Of a DNA stretch of 64,000 nucleotides, positions 37,920-47,512 are shown one piece after another. Location of the stretch: positions 21,669 through 85,668 of the forward strand of contig JAUNHC010000022.1 of the NCBI GenBank assembly GCA_030524175.1. The letters are read 5' to 3'. A model generated the notes under the pieces. The model did no database searches and had not been told where the DNA came from. It saw nothing but the letters and a program-made list of their open reading frames with translations. The position numbers and the translations under genes are program-made. Positions within the stretch are counted from its first letter, which is position 1, and the number at the start of each line of letters is the position of its first letter. This DNA is from Eubacteriales bacterium (GTDB lineage: Bacteria > Bacillota > Clostridia > Lachnospirales > Lachnospiraceae).

Positions 37920-38170
37920 ATCTGCCTCCTTAACCGCTGCCTTAACAGTATCTTTCTTTGATATGATAAGTATAAGCGCGGCTGCACATTTTTACAATGG
38001 AGGGCAAATCAGATTATATTCATGTTTTCCTGAATGGTGGTTATATTAGGGAAAATATTCAACATATGCCGCATATCATCCGCCCTCCCTACTTCCGACG
38101 GAACGGGCAGAAGTATCATCATTTCGGAATAAAGTGCAAATTTGCGGTATAGAGCCTTTTTTAAGTAGTG

Positions 38171-38515
38171 TCACCTTTTATCTTCTGTCTGCCTTAAGAA
38201 TTCTACAAAAGCAAAGATGATAGAGATCACCGTAAGCACACCTATGATCAGTTCTGATATGCTGTTTGCATAGTCTGCCTGATCCGGTACCAACACACCC
38301 AGCACCAGAAAGTATGTACACCATACAAGACCTAATGAAAGCAGGAGAAATGTAACATATTTTAAAATAAAGGCTAACTTATTTAAAATTTTTCTTGCTG
38401 ATCTGCTGCGCGCTTCTGTATATTTCTTTTTTCTGGCTATCTTAACTCCTCCGGCTAAAAAGCCGGCGATAATACCAACAGATATCCCTCTGCAAATAAG
38501 AAAAAAACTATCCAC
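38171..38515 (-). CDS. Small membrane protein, unknown function
   Basis: A 114-residue protein with three likely TM helices (FLICRGISVGIIAGFLAGG, YVTFLLLSLGLVWCTYFLVL, ISELIIGVLTVISIIFAFV) joined by a basic linker (KKKYTEARSRSARK). It starts with GTG after AAAGGCGG. I do not recognise the family. The 250 nt between it and the XRE gene contain no supported feature. Confidence 0.6.
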   Translation of the reverse strand: MDSFFLICRGISVGIIAGFLAGGVKIARKKKYTEARSRSARKILNKLAFILKYVTFLLLSLGLVWCTYFLVLGVLVPDQADYANSISELIIGVLTVISIIFAFVEFLRQTEDKR

Positions 38516-38598
38516 CTTGTCCGCCTTTCCCGAAGCCAGAATGGTTATTCGTTTATAGTCTGTCCCTCCATATGGATTATGCTTAGGATATCATTACT

Positions 38599-38883
38599 TC
38601 ATCGTTCTTGCAAGGAATATGTATAGGCTTTGCTATATTCTTCATCCGTCACAGGGCGTACCCATTCATTTGATGCACCCTCAGCCGGGACCTCAATTGC
38701 AAGATGTGAAAACCAGCTGTCCGGCGCCGCACCGTGAAAATGCAGCACTTCAGGAGGAATTGATATCACAGTCCCCGGTACCATCTCAACCGGCGCTTCA
38801 CCTTCAGCCTGATAATATCCTCTTCCGCCTGTACACAGAAGAATCTGGCCGCCCTTGTGATGAATATGCCACCAGTTACGGCA
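38599..38883 (-). pseudogene. Cupin-domain protein, 5'-truncated
   Basis: The minus strand encodes HIHHKGGQILLCTGGRGYY, PPEVLHFHGAAPDSWFSHLA and PAEGASNEW, nearly the same as the intact cupin at 39350. The frame is closed by TAA immediately upstream of CRNWWHIHH and no start with an RBS remains; the upstream 100 nt look like eroded N-terminal sequence. It is a second, broken copy of the cupin gene on the other side of the CMD gene. Confidence 0.75.
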
Positions 38884-38986
38884 TTAAACTGGACTCCCTC
38901 TCCGCAATCCCTTGTAGTTGTTGGCTTTAACGCCATACACGTCTGTGCTTTGTGCGAACCTTTCCGGACGAGCAGTTTTTTCCAGG

Positions 38987-39325
38987 TTACTTCTCTGCTT
39001 CATCCTCATTCCAAACCTCTTTTGCAAGGTTAAAAACTGCCCAGCCTTTTGGCCAGCCTGCATAAAATGCTACATGAGTGATGATCGCTGCAATCTCCTT
39101 CTGTGTTACCCCATGATCCTTAGCATTCTGTAAATGGAACTTTAAAGAAGAGTCTGTGATTCCCTGCGCCATCAATGCTACGACTGTGATAATACTTCTT
39201 GTTTTTAAATCGATATCGTCGTTGTTCCAGTTCTCCCCAAAGAGAACGTCATCGTTAAAATGTGCAAACTCTGGTGCAAATGTTCCCAGAGCATTTCTTC
39301 CTGCTGTCTGTGTGATCTTTGCCAT
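38987..39325 (-). CDS. Carboxymuconolactone decarboxylase (CMD/AhpD-like) family protein
   Basis: A 112-residue all-helical protein (FAHFNDDVLFGE, TRSIITVVALMAQG, HGVTQKEIAAIITHVAFYAG). The CxxC of true AhpD peroxidases is absent, so this belongs to the CMD-type branch; a peroxidase role is unlikely. It is co-directional with the cupin gene 24 nt upstream, a very common pairing in gut anaerobes whose substrate is not established. Confidence 0.87.
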   Translation of the reverse strand: MAKITQTAGRNALGTFAPEFAHFNDDVLFGENWNNDDIDLKTRSIITVVALMAQGITDSSLKFHLQNAKDHGVTQKEIAAIITHVAFYAGWPKGWAVFNLAKEVWNEDEAEK

Positions 39326-39349
39326 GATGCCAAACCTCCATCTTTTTAT

Positions 39350-39772
39350 TTATGGTAATTTGTTATATTCTTCTTCCGGTAAAAACTCAAGCCATTCGTT
39401 GGAGGCTCCCTCTGCCGGAACTTCAACAGCCAGATGCTGGAACCAACTGTCTTTCGCTGCTCCGTGCCAGTGTTTTACTTCTGGTGGAATATTTACTACA
39501 TCTCCAGCTTTCAGTTCACGAGCCGGCTTCCCTTCTTCCTGGTACCATCCTCTTCCACCAGTAACCATAAGAATCTGTCCGCCTTTATGATGGATGTGGT
39601 ATGCATTGATTGTTCCTGGCGCAAAAGTAACCAGACCAACAGGCACACGCTCTGTTGTAAGCATATTCAAATAGCATTCGCCTGTAAAATACTTTGCAAA
39701 TGCTACATTTTCTTCACCGATTGGAAATACGTTGCCTCCACCCAAGTCTTTTTTCATCTGTTCTATATCCAT
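39350..39772 (-). CDS. Cupin-domain protein
   Basis: A 140-residue single-domain cupin. Metal-binding residues are visible in YHIHHKGGQILMVTGGRG (motif 1) and PPEVKHWHGAAKD (motif 2). ATG 39772 follows AAGGAGG. It is co-transcribed with the CMD gene and is the intact relative of the broken copy at 38599. It is the last chromosomal gene before the mobile element. Confidence 0.88.
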   Translation of the reverse strand: MDIEQMKKDLGGGNVFPIGEENVAFAKYFTGECYLNMLTTERVPVGLVTFAPGTINAYHIHHKGGQILMVTGGRGWYQEEGKPARELKAGDVVNIPPEVKHWHGAAKDSWFQHLAVEVPAEGASNEWLEFLPEEEYNKLP

Positions 39773-40002
39773 AAAGAATTCCTCCTTGTGCTTTTTATTT
39801 TATAGTACAACCTGAAGTAAGCTCTGAGTCAACAGCTTTTGCAACTTTTTACATAAAGATAATTCCATGTGACAGTTTGCATTTCAAGTGCACTCTATTT
39901 CTTATTAATTTCATTATACACCCATATTACTTTCTATGTCTAATGCCTATTATTATGGGTTACTTAATGCCTTTTGAGCATAATCCATTTCTATATCACA
40001 AT

Positions 40003-40034
40003 GCAAAACAGGCCTGCCGCATCCTTGCAGACCT
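40003..40034 (-). terminator. Terminator after the recombinase module
   Basis: On the minus strand AGGTCTGC pairs with GCAGGCCT and is followed by GTTTTGC. It lies about 20 nt past the stop of the DUF6262-like gene. The preceding 230 nt up to the cupin gene contain no ORF and may hold the element end. Confidence 0.65.
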
Positions 40035-40054
40035 ACTTTACATTATGATATAGC

Positions 40055-40438
40055 TTACATCTGTTTGATAAGATTCAATTCTCTTTTGGACAGTGCTTTT
40101 TTCAATTTCTGATTTTCTTTTTTCAGATTTTCATTTTCGCTTTTCAGTTTCTGCAGCTGTTGCCGAAGCAGATCCATTTCTACTTCCATGGCCTGGTTGA
40201 TAATGCTTCTCCTTGGATCTGTCATGCCAGCCTGCTGTTCCACTGCAGCATCAATTTCACTTCTCACGATTGGATTCTTATAAAAGAATCCTCTGGATAA
40301 GCCCGTCTTTTGCATCAGTGCTGGCACGGACACCTTTTCTCTCTCCAATACCATTGTTCGAATTGTCAGAACTGCCCGTTCCACTTTTTCTTCGCTCTTT
40401 CTTTTATTCGATTCCAGCATCTTGTCGTATTTGCTCAT
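40055..40438 (-). CDS. TnpC-like small protein (DUF6262 type)
   Basis: A 127-residue protein: N-terminal helices with a DNA-binding-like segment (TIRTMVLEREKVSVPALMQK, GLSRGFFYKNPIVR) and a C-terminal coiled coil (LRQQLQKLKSENENLKKEN). It resembles in size and place the TnpC of Tn554, which helps orient integration. The start is ATG 40438 (MSKYDKMLE) after GGGGAGAA; the frame overlaps the upstream recombinase by 35 nt. Fourth and last gene of the module. Confidence 0.75.
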   Translation of the reverse strand: MSKYDKMLESNKRKSEEKVERAVLTIRTMVLEREKVSVPALMQKTGLSRGFFYKNPIVRSEIDAAVEQQAGMTDPRRSIINQAMEVEMDLLRQQLQKLKSENENLKKENQKLKKALSKRELNLIKQM

Positions 40439-41921
40439 ATTCTTCTCCCCATCCATCCAGATTTGCCAGTATAATCTGTGACATAAAATTTCTAACTTCT
40501 CTTGTTTCATCTGCCATCCGCTGATTACTCATTTTCCGGTAATATTGGACACTTCGTACTCCCTTATGTCCCAGAAGTTTCGCTATCGTCCAGTCATCCA
40601 CATGGAGTTCTGTTAATTTTGCCCCATAGCAGTGCCGGAACATATGCGTTCCAAATCCAAATAAGTTTCCGCCGTCGTCCCGGATATTTTTTTCATAGAT
40701 CATTCGAAGCACTTTATCCTGCAAGGTTCGGTAGCTGATTGGCTTCTCCGGCTTGTTTTCGTCCGCAAAAATATAAATGCTTTCAGGATAATACTCATCA
40801 GCATAACTGACTGCCTTTCCAATCAGCTGTGCCAGTTCCCGGCTGATCGGCTTTTCATATCTTCTTGTTTTCGGCTGATATATGATGATCATATCCTGTC
40901 GGTCATTTTTATACAGGCAGTCTTTCCGCAAAGTCAGCGTATCGGAAATTCTGGTTCCAAGCATTTGATGGATGATCATTGCTCTTGCTATCTGTTCTTC
41001 CATTTTCACGATCTGGGCATTCAGTCTTTTCAGCTCACTGTCTGAATACGATTTGAATTCCGCTTTCCGTTCTGGTGGAAAATCCGATTTTAAAAACAGT
41101 TTTGTAAGATGTGGAAAATCATAAATTTTTCCAACTGTCTCCAGCACGTTTCGGATTTTTTGCAGATCATCCCGGATACCATTGCCTCCGCTTGCTTCTA
41201 CTTTGATGTTGATTATAAATTGTTCTATGATCTCCCTGTCAATTTCTTCGCAGCTGCTGATCTTGGGCTGTTCTTCATCCAGATACTTTGAAAACTTATT
41301 CATTGCGGACAGCTCACGTTTTACACTACCAAGGGCTTCGGTTTCCAGATGATGGTAAATTGCTTTTTTTACTTCTTCCCGAATATCTGGCTGCCGGATT
41401 CCTCTGAAATTTAGTGTCTTATGGTTGACAATCGGATTAGTCCGCAGGATAAGCGGAAGTCTTTCCAGATGCCAGATATCCTTTGCAAGCTCATTGGTTT
41501 CTGATCGATCCAAGGTAAATTCCAGAAGGCTTTCAAAATACCGGATCAGGGCAGCTTTCTCCACCGATTCTGTCTGAATGCTCGTTACCTTGTGCTTCGT
41601 CAATACCCTGCCTTTTTGCATCATCCACATTTTCAACTGTTTTATCCAGAAATCTTTTTTTCTGTCCATCAGACTATTTTCCTGGTGGGATGGCTTCTGG
41701 AAAAATTCACATAAGCTATTAAAATAATGTCTTTCCGCTTTTATGGTCAAGATGGATACCTGCGTTCCACGATAATAAATATATTCGGCAAATTCCATCT
41801 GAAGCTGTTTCCCCGGCAGTTTGTCCAAATCAAAATATTGTTCCTTATTCAACTTTTTCTTTTGCTCATCAGTAGCCTGCCAATAACATTCCAGTTGTTG
41901 GAATTCCAGTTTGTTATTCAT
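40404..41921 (-). CDS. Tyrosine recombinase, third of the module
   Basis: A 505-residue phage-integrase-family protein. The catalytic residues are present: Arg in GTRISDTLTL, HMFRHCYG (His-x2-Arg), LLGHKGVRS and the nucleophile Tyr in VQYYRKM. ATG 41921 follows AAAGGAG and overlaps the preceding stop by 8 nt, so translation is coupled. The usual Tn554 set has only two recombinases; this is an extra one of the TnpB-size class. Confidence 0.88.
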   Translation of the reverse strand: MNNKLEFQQLECYWQATDEQKKKLNKEQYFDLDKLPGKQLQMEFAEYIYYRGTQVSILTIKAERHYFNSLCEFFQKPSHQENSLMDRKKDFWIKQLKMWMMQKGRVLTKHKVTSIQTESVEKAALIRYFESLLEFTLDRSETNELAKDIWHLERLPLILRTNPIVNHKTLNFRGIRQPDIREEVKKAIYHHLETEALGSVKRELSAMNKFSKYLDEEQPKISSCEEIDREIIEQFIINIKVEASGGNGIRDDLQKIRNVLETVGKIYDFPHLTKLFLKSDFPPERKAEFKSYSDSELKRLNAQIVKMEEQIARAMIIHQMLGTRISDTLTLRKDCLYKNDRQDMIIIYQPKTRRYEKPISRELAQLIGKAVSYADEYYPESIYIFADENKPEKPISYRTLQDKVLRMIYEKNIRDDGGNLFGFGTHMFRHCYGAKLTELHVDDWTIAKLLGHKGVRSVQYYRKMSNQRMADETREVRNFMSQIILANLDGWGEEYEQIRQDAGIE

Positions 41922-43671
41922 GTTTCTCTCCTTTCTGCATACAGGCAATCAGACTATTTTCTTCTTCAGCGAAGTATGCGTCGTTTTCTTTTGCAATTTT
42001 TCTTGGCATATAATCTACATACTGCATGGTCATTTCTTCAAACGTATGTCCCAGATAGTCCCGGATGCTTTGCAGTGACACACCATGCTCATAAAAATTG
42101 GTTGCTACGGTATGGCGGTAATCATGGGATTTAAAAATATATTCTCCATTCTGTATGCCTATTTTAGCGCAGTATTTTTTCATCTGCCCCATGAAGGTAC
42201 TTTTGGAAAATGCTCCGCCTTTCCGATTCTGAAAAATGTATGCTTCTTTTTCGGTAAGTTGTTTTTTCAAATAAACTTGCATCAGCCGATACAATGTTAC
42301 CGGAATGGGAACTCTTTTATAATTTTTCATTTTCACCTGGTAGACCTTCATCCAGCAATCACCATTCTGGATATAATACGCATCTCCTTTTAAAGTACAG
42401 ACCTCACTAATCCGGAGTCCCACACACCAGAGATGCAAAAACATCATTCTCAGGTGTTCGGGAAACTGTGCGAGGTTCTGGATAATTTCCATATACACAT
42501 CTTCTTCCACACTCCTGTTATGATGCACTGGGATTTGTTTCTCCCAGTAATACGATGCATAAAACGGAACCTTTTTTATATACCCTTTCACTTCCAGAAA
42601 TTTCATAAAAAACTGTATTCCCGAAACATTGGTATTAAACGTCTTTGCTCCTATCGTTCCATTCTGCAAATTCTTTAAATATACATCCATCAGGCTGGCA
42701 TCACACTCTGTAACTTCCAACTGTTTTTCACTGATCTCCCGCAAAAAATTTCGGATTATACGGAATCTTTCATAAACAGTGCTAAGTGCCAGTTCACCAA
42801 TTCCAATTTCGTATTTCATGTATTCTTGAAGCAGCCTGCGGTTCTTTGGCTGTAGGACTTCCTGAAACGATATTTTATCTATGTTGTCACTTTGATTCCT
42901 TCTTTCTTTTGCAATATGAAACCGCTCTAAATACCAGATAGTAGCATCCCATCTTATTTCATCGGTCTGCATAAAAATCACTTTACGAGCAGTTTCTACA
43001 ATAGTTTTCAACCGTTTTCGCCGTTGTTCCTTCTCGATTTTCTGATTCAGGTAGTCTTGAAATAATGCTTCCTGTTCCAATTCCAGTAGCTGGATATCTG
43101 TAATCTGCTTCCGAATACAAAATTCATAAAAAAGCTGCAGTCCAGTCAGTTTATATTCCCTCAGTCTGGAAACTTCATAATGTTCCAGAATATATTCCAA
43201 CACCATGAAAATCTGACGTTTCATTCTTTCACTGGCTGCCACCTTAAAATTCCAGACCATGTTGCTGCGGCATCGTACTGTTTCCACACTCTTTACAATT
43301 ACCGGATTTGAGTGATATGGTACAAACAATATTTCATTTTTATATTTCCATTCACATTCCCGTTGTCCAGCCGGTGTTTTCATCCGTTCCCGGATGTACG
43401 CCTGTCGTATCCGGTCGAACGTTCCTGTATATCGGTAAAGGTAATTTGGCCTTATCAGTGGTGTTATGTATAATTCAAATTTCTTTCGCAGTTCATAATC
43501 TATTTCTGAAATATGTTCTACCATCTCGTCTGCCAGAAACAGCAGAATCTGTTCTGTAATGGAATCTCCTGCTTCCTTTTCTGCAAATTCTCGAACTTCC
43601 TTTCGCAGCTGCTCAATCCGCCTGCTCCGTTCTTGTTCCGCTTCTATAAAAGGCTGTAAAAACGCAGGCAT
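41914..43671 (-). CDS. Tyrosine recombinase, TnpB-like
   Basis: A 585-residue recombinase. The catalytic domain is C-terminal: CVGLRISEVCTL (Arg), KSHDYRHTVAT (His-x2-Arg), LGHTFEEMT and MQYVDYM (Tyr). The long N-terminal part is helical. The start is ATG 43671 with GGAGG 8 nt upstream. Length agrees with TnpB of Tn554 (about 630). Second gene of the coupled module. Confidence 0.88.
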   Translation of the reverse strand: MPAFLQPFIEAEQERSRRIEQLRKEVREFAEKEAGDSITEQILLFLADEMVEHISEIDYELRKKFELYITPLIRPNYLYRYTGTFDRIRQAYIRERMKTPAGQRECEWKYKNEILFVPYHSNPVIVKSVETVRCRSNMVWNFKVAASERMKRQIFMVLEYILEHYEVSRLREYKLTGLQLFYEFCIRKQITDIQLLELEQEALFQDYLNQKIEKEQRRKRLKTIVETARKVIFMQTDEIRWDATIWYLERFHIAKERRNQSDNIDKISFQEVLQPKNRRLLQEYMKYEIGIGELALSTVYERFRIIRNFLREISEKQLEVTECDASLMDVYLKNLQNGTIGAKTFNTNVSGIQFFMKFLEVKGYIKKVPFYASYYWEKQIPVHHNRSVEEDVYMEIIQNLAQFPEHLRMMFLHLWCVGLRISEVCTLKGDAYYIQNGDCWMKVYQVKMKNYKRVPIPVTLYRLMQVYLKKQLTEKEAYIFQNRKGGAFSKSTFMGQMKKYCAKIGIQNGEYIFKSHDYRHTVATNFYEHGVSLQSIRDYLGHTFEEMTMQYVDYMPRKIAKENDAYFAEEENSLIACMQKGEKHE

Positions 43672-43683
43672 AAAAATCACCTC

Positions 43684-44802
43684 CTATAGTAATTCCTCTA
43701 TCCCATATAAAGAGGAGTGTTTCTCATAGAATTCCTTACTGGCATCCAGTAGTTCATCATCCACAATATCCAGATAGTTGATGGTTGTCTGGATGTGATG
43801 GTGTCCATAGGCCAGCTGTATCAGTTCCAGTGACCATCCTGCTTTTCTCCGCTCATTTCCAAAGTAATGCCGGAGCATATGCGGCGTGATCTTGATCCCG
43901 GTTTTCTTTTCCATTCTTTTCAGCATGGAATATACCGCTTCCACATTCATTGGTTTTCCGATGTTATTCCCAGAAATATTTACAAACAGGCTTGTCTGAT
44001 GCTGAAGAAGCTTTCGGTACTCTGCGATATACAGATTTAAAAAATCGAAGGTATCCTTACTAACCTTCGCATTCCGGTATTCCGCATTTTTTGCCCGCGC
44101 CCCATTTTCATTGTCATCTCGGAAATAGACTTTTATTACACGGTTTCTATAATCAATGTCTTTACTGTAATCAATTCCTAAGATTTCACCGATTCGGTAG
44201 CCAGTCTCTGCCAGAAGCAGCATGAGAAGCCGATCTCTTATATTGGTACACGCTTTCAGGATTTCTACAATTTCATCTTTCTTTGCAGCCCTTGCCTTAT
44301 GATCTTCCTCTTTTAAATAGCCTTTGAAGCTTTTTGACCGTATGCTTTTCTTTACACCTACCGTATCCACAGCTACAAAATAACTATAGGACAGAACTTT
44401 CAGCTCCCCGAACTGCTGGTACTCTTCTTCTATAAAAAGATAGAACCTGAACACATCTTTTAAATATGCGTTGCAGGTTCCATTGTTTGGGGATCTGTGA
44501 TTTTCGTCTTTAGTATGGTTTCCAGCTTTCAGCCAGTATAGAAATTCCACAAAATGCTTTGTCTGTTCAACATAAGGCATTTGGTATATATCTGTCAGTT
44601 CCTGTTCTTTTTCATGGATGTATTCCAAATAATACAGGATCGCAAATGCAGAGCGCCGTACCGTATTCGGTGAACATTTACTCCGTATCTTGTGCATCAG
44701 ATACTTGGTTGGAAGCAGGACGATATCCAGGGTTTCCGTATCTCTGATAAAAAAATAAATAGCAGAACCTTCTCTTTCTTTTTCCAGTTCATATCGTCTC
44801 AT
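43684..44802 (-). CDS. Tyrosine recombinase, TnpA-like
   Basis: A 372-residue recombinase similar in length to TnpA of Tn554 (361). The SAM-like N-domain is followed by ETGYRIGEILGI (Arg), TPHMLRHYFGN (His-x2-Arg), YGHHHIQTT and INYLDI (Tyr). First gene of the four-gene recombination module, 12 nt before the TnpB-like gene. All three recombinases keep their catalytic residues, so the module appears functional. Confidence 0.88.
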   Translation of the reverse strand: MRRYELEKEREGSAIYFFIRDTETLDIVLLPTKYLMHKIRSKCSPNTVRRSAFAILYYLEYIHEKEQELTDIYQMPYVEQTKHFVEFLYWLKAGNHTKDENHRSPNNGTCNAYLKDVFRFYLFIEEEYQQFGELKVLSYSYFVAVDTVGVKKSIRSKSFKGYLKEEDHKARAAKKDEIVEILKACTNIRDRLLMLLLAETGYRIGEILGIDYSKDIDYRNRVIKVYFRDDNENGARAKNAEYRNAKVSKDTFDFLNLYIAEYRKLLQHQTSLFVNISGNNIGKPMNVEAVYSMLKRMEKKTGIKITPHMLRHYFGNERRKAGWSLELIQLAYGHHHIQTTINYLDIVDDELLDASKEFYEKHSSLYGIEELL

Positions 44803-44870
44803 TTCTGCTCACTTCCCTTCTCTCTAACGCTATACACAGTATACCCACTTTACGGCAACAAAGCTATCAC

Positions 44871-44905
44871 AAATACCAACAAACCCGGTAAAAATACCAA
44901 CAAAC
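44871..44905. repeat. Direct repeats upstream of the recombinase operon
   Basis: AAATACCAACAAAC occurs at 44871-44884 and again at 44892-44905, with a 21-nt period. The repeats lie between the DinG-like gene and the TnpA-like gene and could be recombinase or regulator binding sites. Confidence 0.5.
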
Positions 44906-44962
44906 TTTCACCCAAAAAACCGTTCAAAATCAAGCAGAACCAACAATGCTGGAATCCTGCTT

Positions 44963-46936
44963 CTACATATAATATTCTTCTGGTTTCTGTCTACGGATAA
45001 AATCCTCCACATCCTCCATTGTTTCTGCCATCTGGCAGACCGGAAGTGCACACAAAACCTCCTCATGGTATCTACCTCCTGCGGCTGCCCGTCGGTCCAA
45101 AATCGATACCACACAAGTATCACACTCTGTCCGGAGCGCTCGTCCAAATCCCTGGCGCAATCTTTTCTGCATATCCGGAACAATACTGTCATGAATATAA
45201 TCTTCTAAAGAATCATACTGTTCTCTTTCCGCTTCACGGAGCGGATCCGGTACAGCAAACGGCAGTCTTACAATGATCAAAGACGAAACCATATCCCCCG
45301 GAAAGTCCACGCCTTCCCAACAGGAACCAGCTGCAAACAGCACCGCATTCTCTAATGTTTTAAACCTCATGATTTCTTCCTGCGCATTACGCCACACCTC
45401 GATCATCGGAAAGGGCAGATTGTCCCGCAAGATCTGATAAACATTTCCCATTAAAGAATAGGAGGTAAACAACACAAGTGTATGTCCATAAGTGGAACAG
45501 ATCAATCGCTGGATATGCTCTGCCAGGACAGCAGCCTCCTCCTGGCTTCCATGTCGTGTTCTTTTCAATGTCTGAGGCAAATACAACAGACAATTCTTCT
45601 CATATGCAAATGGGGATTCCGCCACATATTCCATCACTCTGGATTCCTTTTCCAGCCCGTTTTCCTGCCGGGTCCTTGAAAATCCTTTTCCGGCCTTCAG
45701 AGTGCCGCTGGTCAGGATGGCCGGGAACCCCCGGCTCCATAACATTTCTGAAAGAAGATCCGGGATCTTTCTGCTTGTTGCACACAGTTTCGGCAGCTTT
45801 TCTCTTTCCTTTTCCAGGTGAAGGATGTCGTGTTTCCCATTCCCTGAAAAAATAGAAAGAATCTCCATTGCTTCTTCCAGCTGGTTCCGTATCCATCCTG
45901 GGACAAGCCCCCGCAACTTCTTTTCCAAGCTTTCCAAAGTATTTTTGCCTTCCTCTATCACAAGGGAACATTCTTCTGTCATATGAAAAGCCGTAGCAAG
46001 CCCATGTTCTGTCATATGGTTCTCACTAATCACATAAAATAAGTTTTGAAAAATCCCTCTTAACTGCTTCGCTGCCTCCCCCTGATATTCCCGTTCAAGA
46101 AAATAGCAGATTTCCAAGATATCCTCATAACACAACGATTTCCCATACATCTGCCTTGCCGTTTCCGGAAGCTTATGAGCCTCGTCCACAATCAATGCCC
46201 GGTAATCTGCAAGCAGTGGTTTATAGCCTTTTTCACGATGATAAGAGTCCGCCAAAAGATAATTATGATTACAGATCTGGAAAAAATTATCCGTATCTCT
46301 TGCTTGTTTCAGATACACCTGATACCGGCAGCTTGTCTTTCCTGGACATTCCCTGGGACAAAATTTAGGTACAGATACCAGCCTGCGGTCAAAGGGACTT
46401 AGATTAGGAACTTCATCCATATCATAAATATGTTTTAGTGAAAACAGTGCCTTCTTCTGCGCTTCATTTTTCACCTTTCCTCGTATGGCCTCTATACGGG
46501 TTTCCAGCCTGCTATCGCATACAAAATGTTCTTTTCCCTTCCGCACAACTGCCTTTAAAGGCGATGATATGAGCCCCGCCTCCTGAAAAATCTCTGACAG
46601 AAAAGGAATATACTCCTGTATAATTGCTTCCTGCAAAGCAATACTGGAGGTTGAGATCACAACCGGTCGTTTATCACACAGCCACCTGTTCCCCATTGTT
46701 CCAGCATATTTGCGCATCAAAACGCAGGCTACCAGATAAGCATACGTTTTCCCAATCCCTACCCCTGCATCACAAAGCGCAATTTTCCCTTCCAGCAGAG
46801 CCTCCAGCATTTGATGGCTTAATTTTATCTGTTCTTTCCGAACGCTTAACCCCGCCTGTGGCAAAAGTTTCAAAAAAACAAGATCCAGCTCCTGATATGC
46901 TTTTCTTTGATATTGATTCCTGTAATTCATTTCCAT
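44963..46936 (-). CDS. DinG-like superfamily 2 DNA helicase
   Basis: A 657-residue helicase with Walker A DAGVGIGKTYAY, the box LIVDEAHKLPET (DEAH), a cysteine-bearing insertion between them (CPRECPGKTSCRYQ) typical of the Fe-S cluster of DinG/XPD helicases, and C-terminal helicase motifs (FTSYSLMGNVY, GSCWEGVDFPGD, RQGFGRALRTECD). There is no exonuclease domain. Such proteins are common in Clostridia conjugative elements, where they probably aid DNA processing. The ATG follows GAGAGGCGG. Confidence 0.85.
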   Translation of the reverse strand: MEMNYRNQYQRKAYQELDLVFLKLLPQAGLSVRKEQIKLSHQMLEALLEGKIALCDAGVGIGKTYAYLVACVLMRKYAGTMGNRWLCDKRPVVISTSSIALQEAIIQEYIPFLSEIFQEAGLISSPLKAVVRKGKEHFVCDSRLETRIEAIRGKVKNEAQKKALFSLKHIYDMDEVPNLSPFDRRLVSVPKFCPRECPGKTSCRYQVYLKQARDTDNFFQICNHNYLLADSYHREKGYKPLLADYRALIVDEAHKLPETARQMYGKSLCYEDILEICYFLEREYQGEAAKQLRGIFQNLFYVISENHMTEHGLATAFHMTEECSLVIEEGKNTLESLEKKLRGLVPGWIRNQLEEAMEILSIFSGNGKHDILHLEKEREKLPKLCATSRKIPDLLSEMLWSRGFPAILTSGTLKAGKGFSRTRQENGLEKESRVMEYVAESPFAYEKNCLLYLPQTLKRTRHGSQEEAAVLAEHIQRLICSTYGHTLVLFTSYSLMGNVYQILRDNLPFPMIEVWRNAQEEIMRFKTLENAVLFAAGSCWEGVDFPGDMVSSLIIVRLPFAVPDPLREAEREQYDSLEDYIHDSIVPDMQKRLRQGFGRALRTECDTCVVSILDRRAAAGGRYHEEVLCALPVCQMAETMEDVEDFIRRQKPEEYYM

Positions 46937-46988
46937 TTCCGCCTCTCCTGTATGGCGTCAATACCAAAGAAAAACACACTTTTTATAA

Positions 46989-47016
46989 TATGGCTGTGAG
47001 TTTCCCCACAGCCATA
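46989..47016. terminator. Perfect stem-loop upstream of the DinG-like gene
   Basis: TATGGCTGTG and CACAGCCATA form a perfect 10-bp stem with an 8-nt loop. It may terminate transcription arriving from the cargo region or shape the DinG leader. Confidence 0.5.
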
Positions 47017-47048
47017 TCTATCTGATATCAACGACACACTCCAATTGA

Positions 47049-47433
47049 TTTCTAATTTATTCGTTTCTTACTGGTGTCATATTTGTCCCCGCTCCCCTGA
47101 CAGCCACTGCCTCTTTCTGGCATATATGGGAACATTACCGGCAGGCATCTGGCAATGCCATTCGCAAATGTTCTGAGGGTCTTGCTGATTACAACCCAGA
47201 GTCCATCCTCTGCTCGCTGACAGAATATCGTATCATTATCCCCTATGAATCCTCATGGCGGAAAGCCTGCCAAGGCTCTCTCTCAGATCTGATGGATCGC
47301 TCGATGGGAACCAAAACAGATGCCAGTTTCTTCGCCGCATAATCTGCAGTCAATTGATCCTGACATCCATTTTAGTTTCCCACGTCATGGCGCTCAGTCT
47401 GCAACGCTACTACCCATAGGAACGTACCAGTAA
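47049..47433 (+). pseudogene. Decayed coding sequence, unrecognised
   Basis: Two adjacent open frames without a start codon look like pieces of one former protein: 47049-47342 encodes HIWEHYRQASGNAIRK and SLTEYRIIIPYESSWRK, and a frame shifted by one base at 47347-47433 encodes IHFSFPRHGAQSATLLPIG. Codon use looks protein-like but no family was recognised. It fills most of the 576-nt gap between the DinG-like and sigma-like genes. Confidence 0.35.
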
Positions 47434-47512
47434 TGCTGGTATAAACTTATCAAGGTGCTGGAAAAGAGATATGATCTCCCTTCCACTTCATAGCCGATGA
47501 AACAATGTATTT

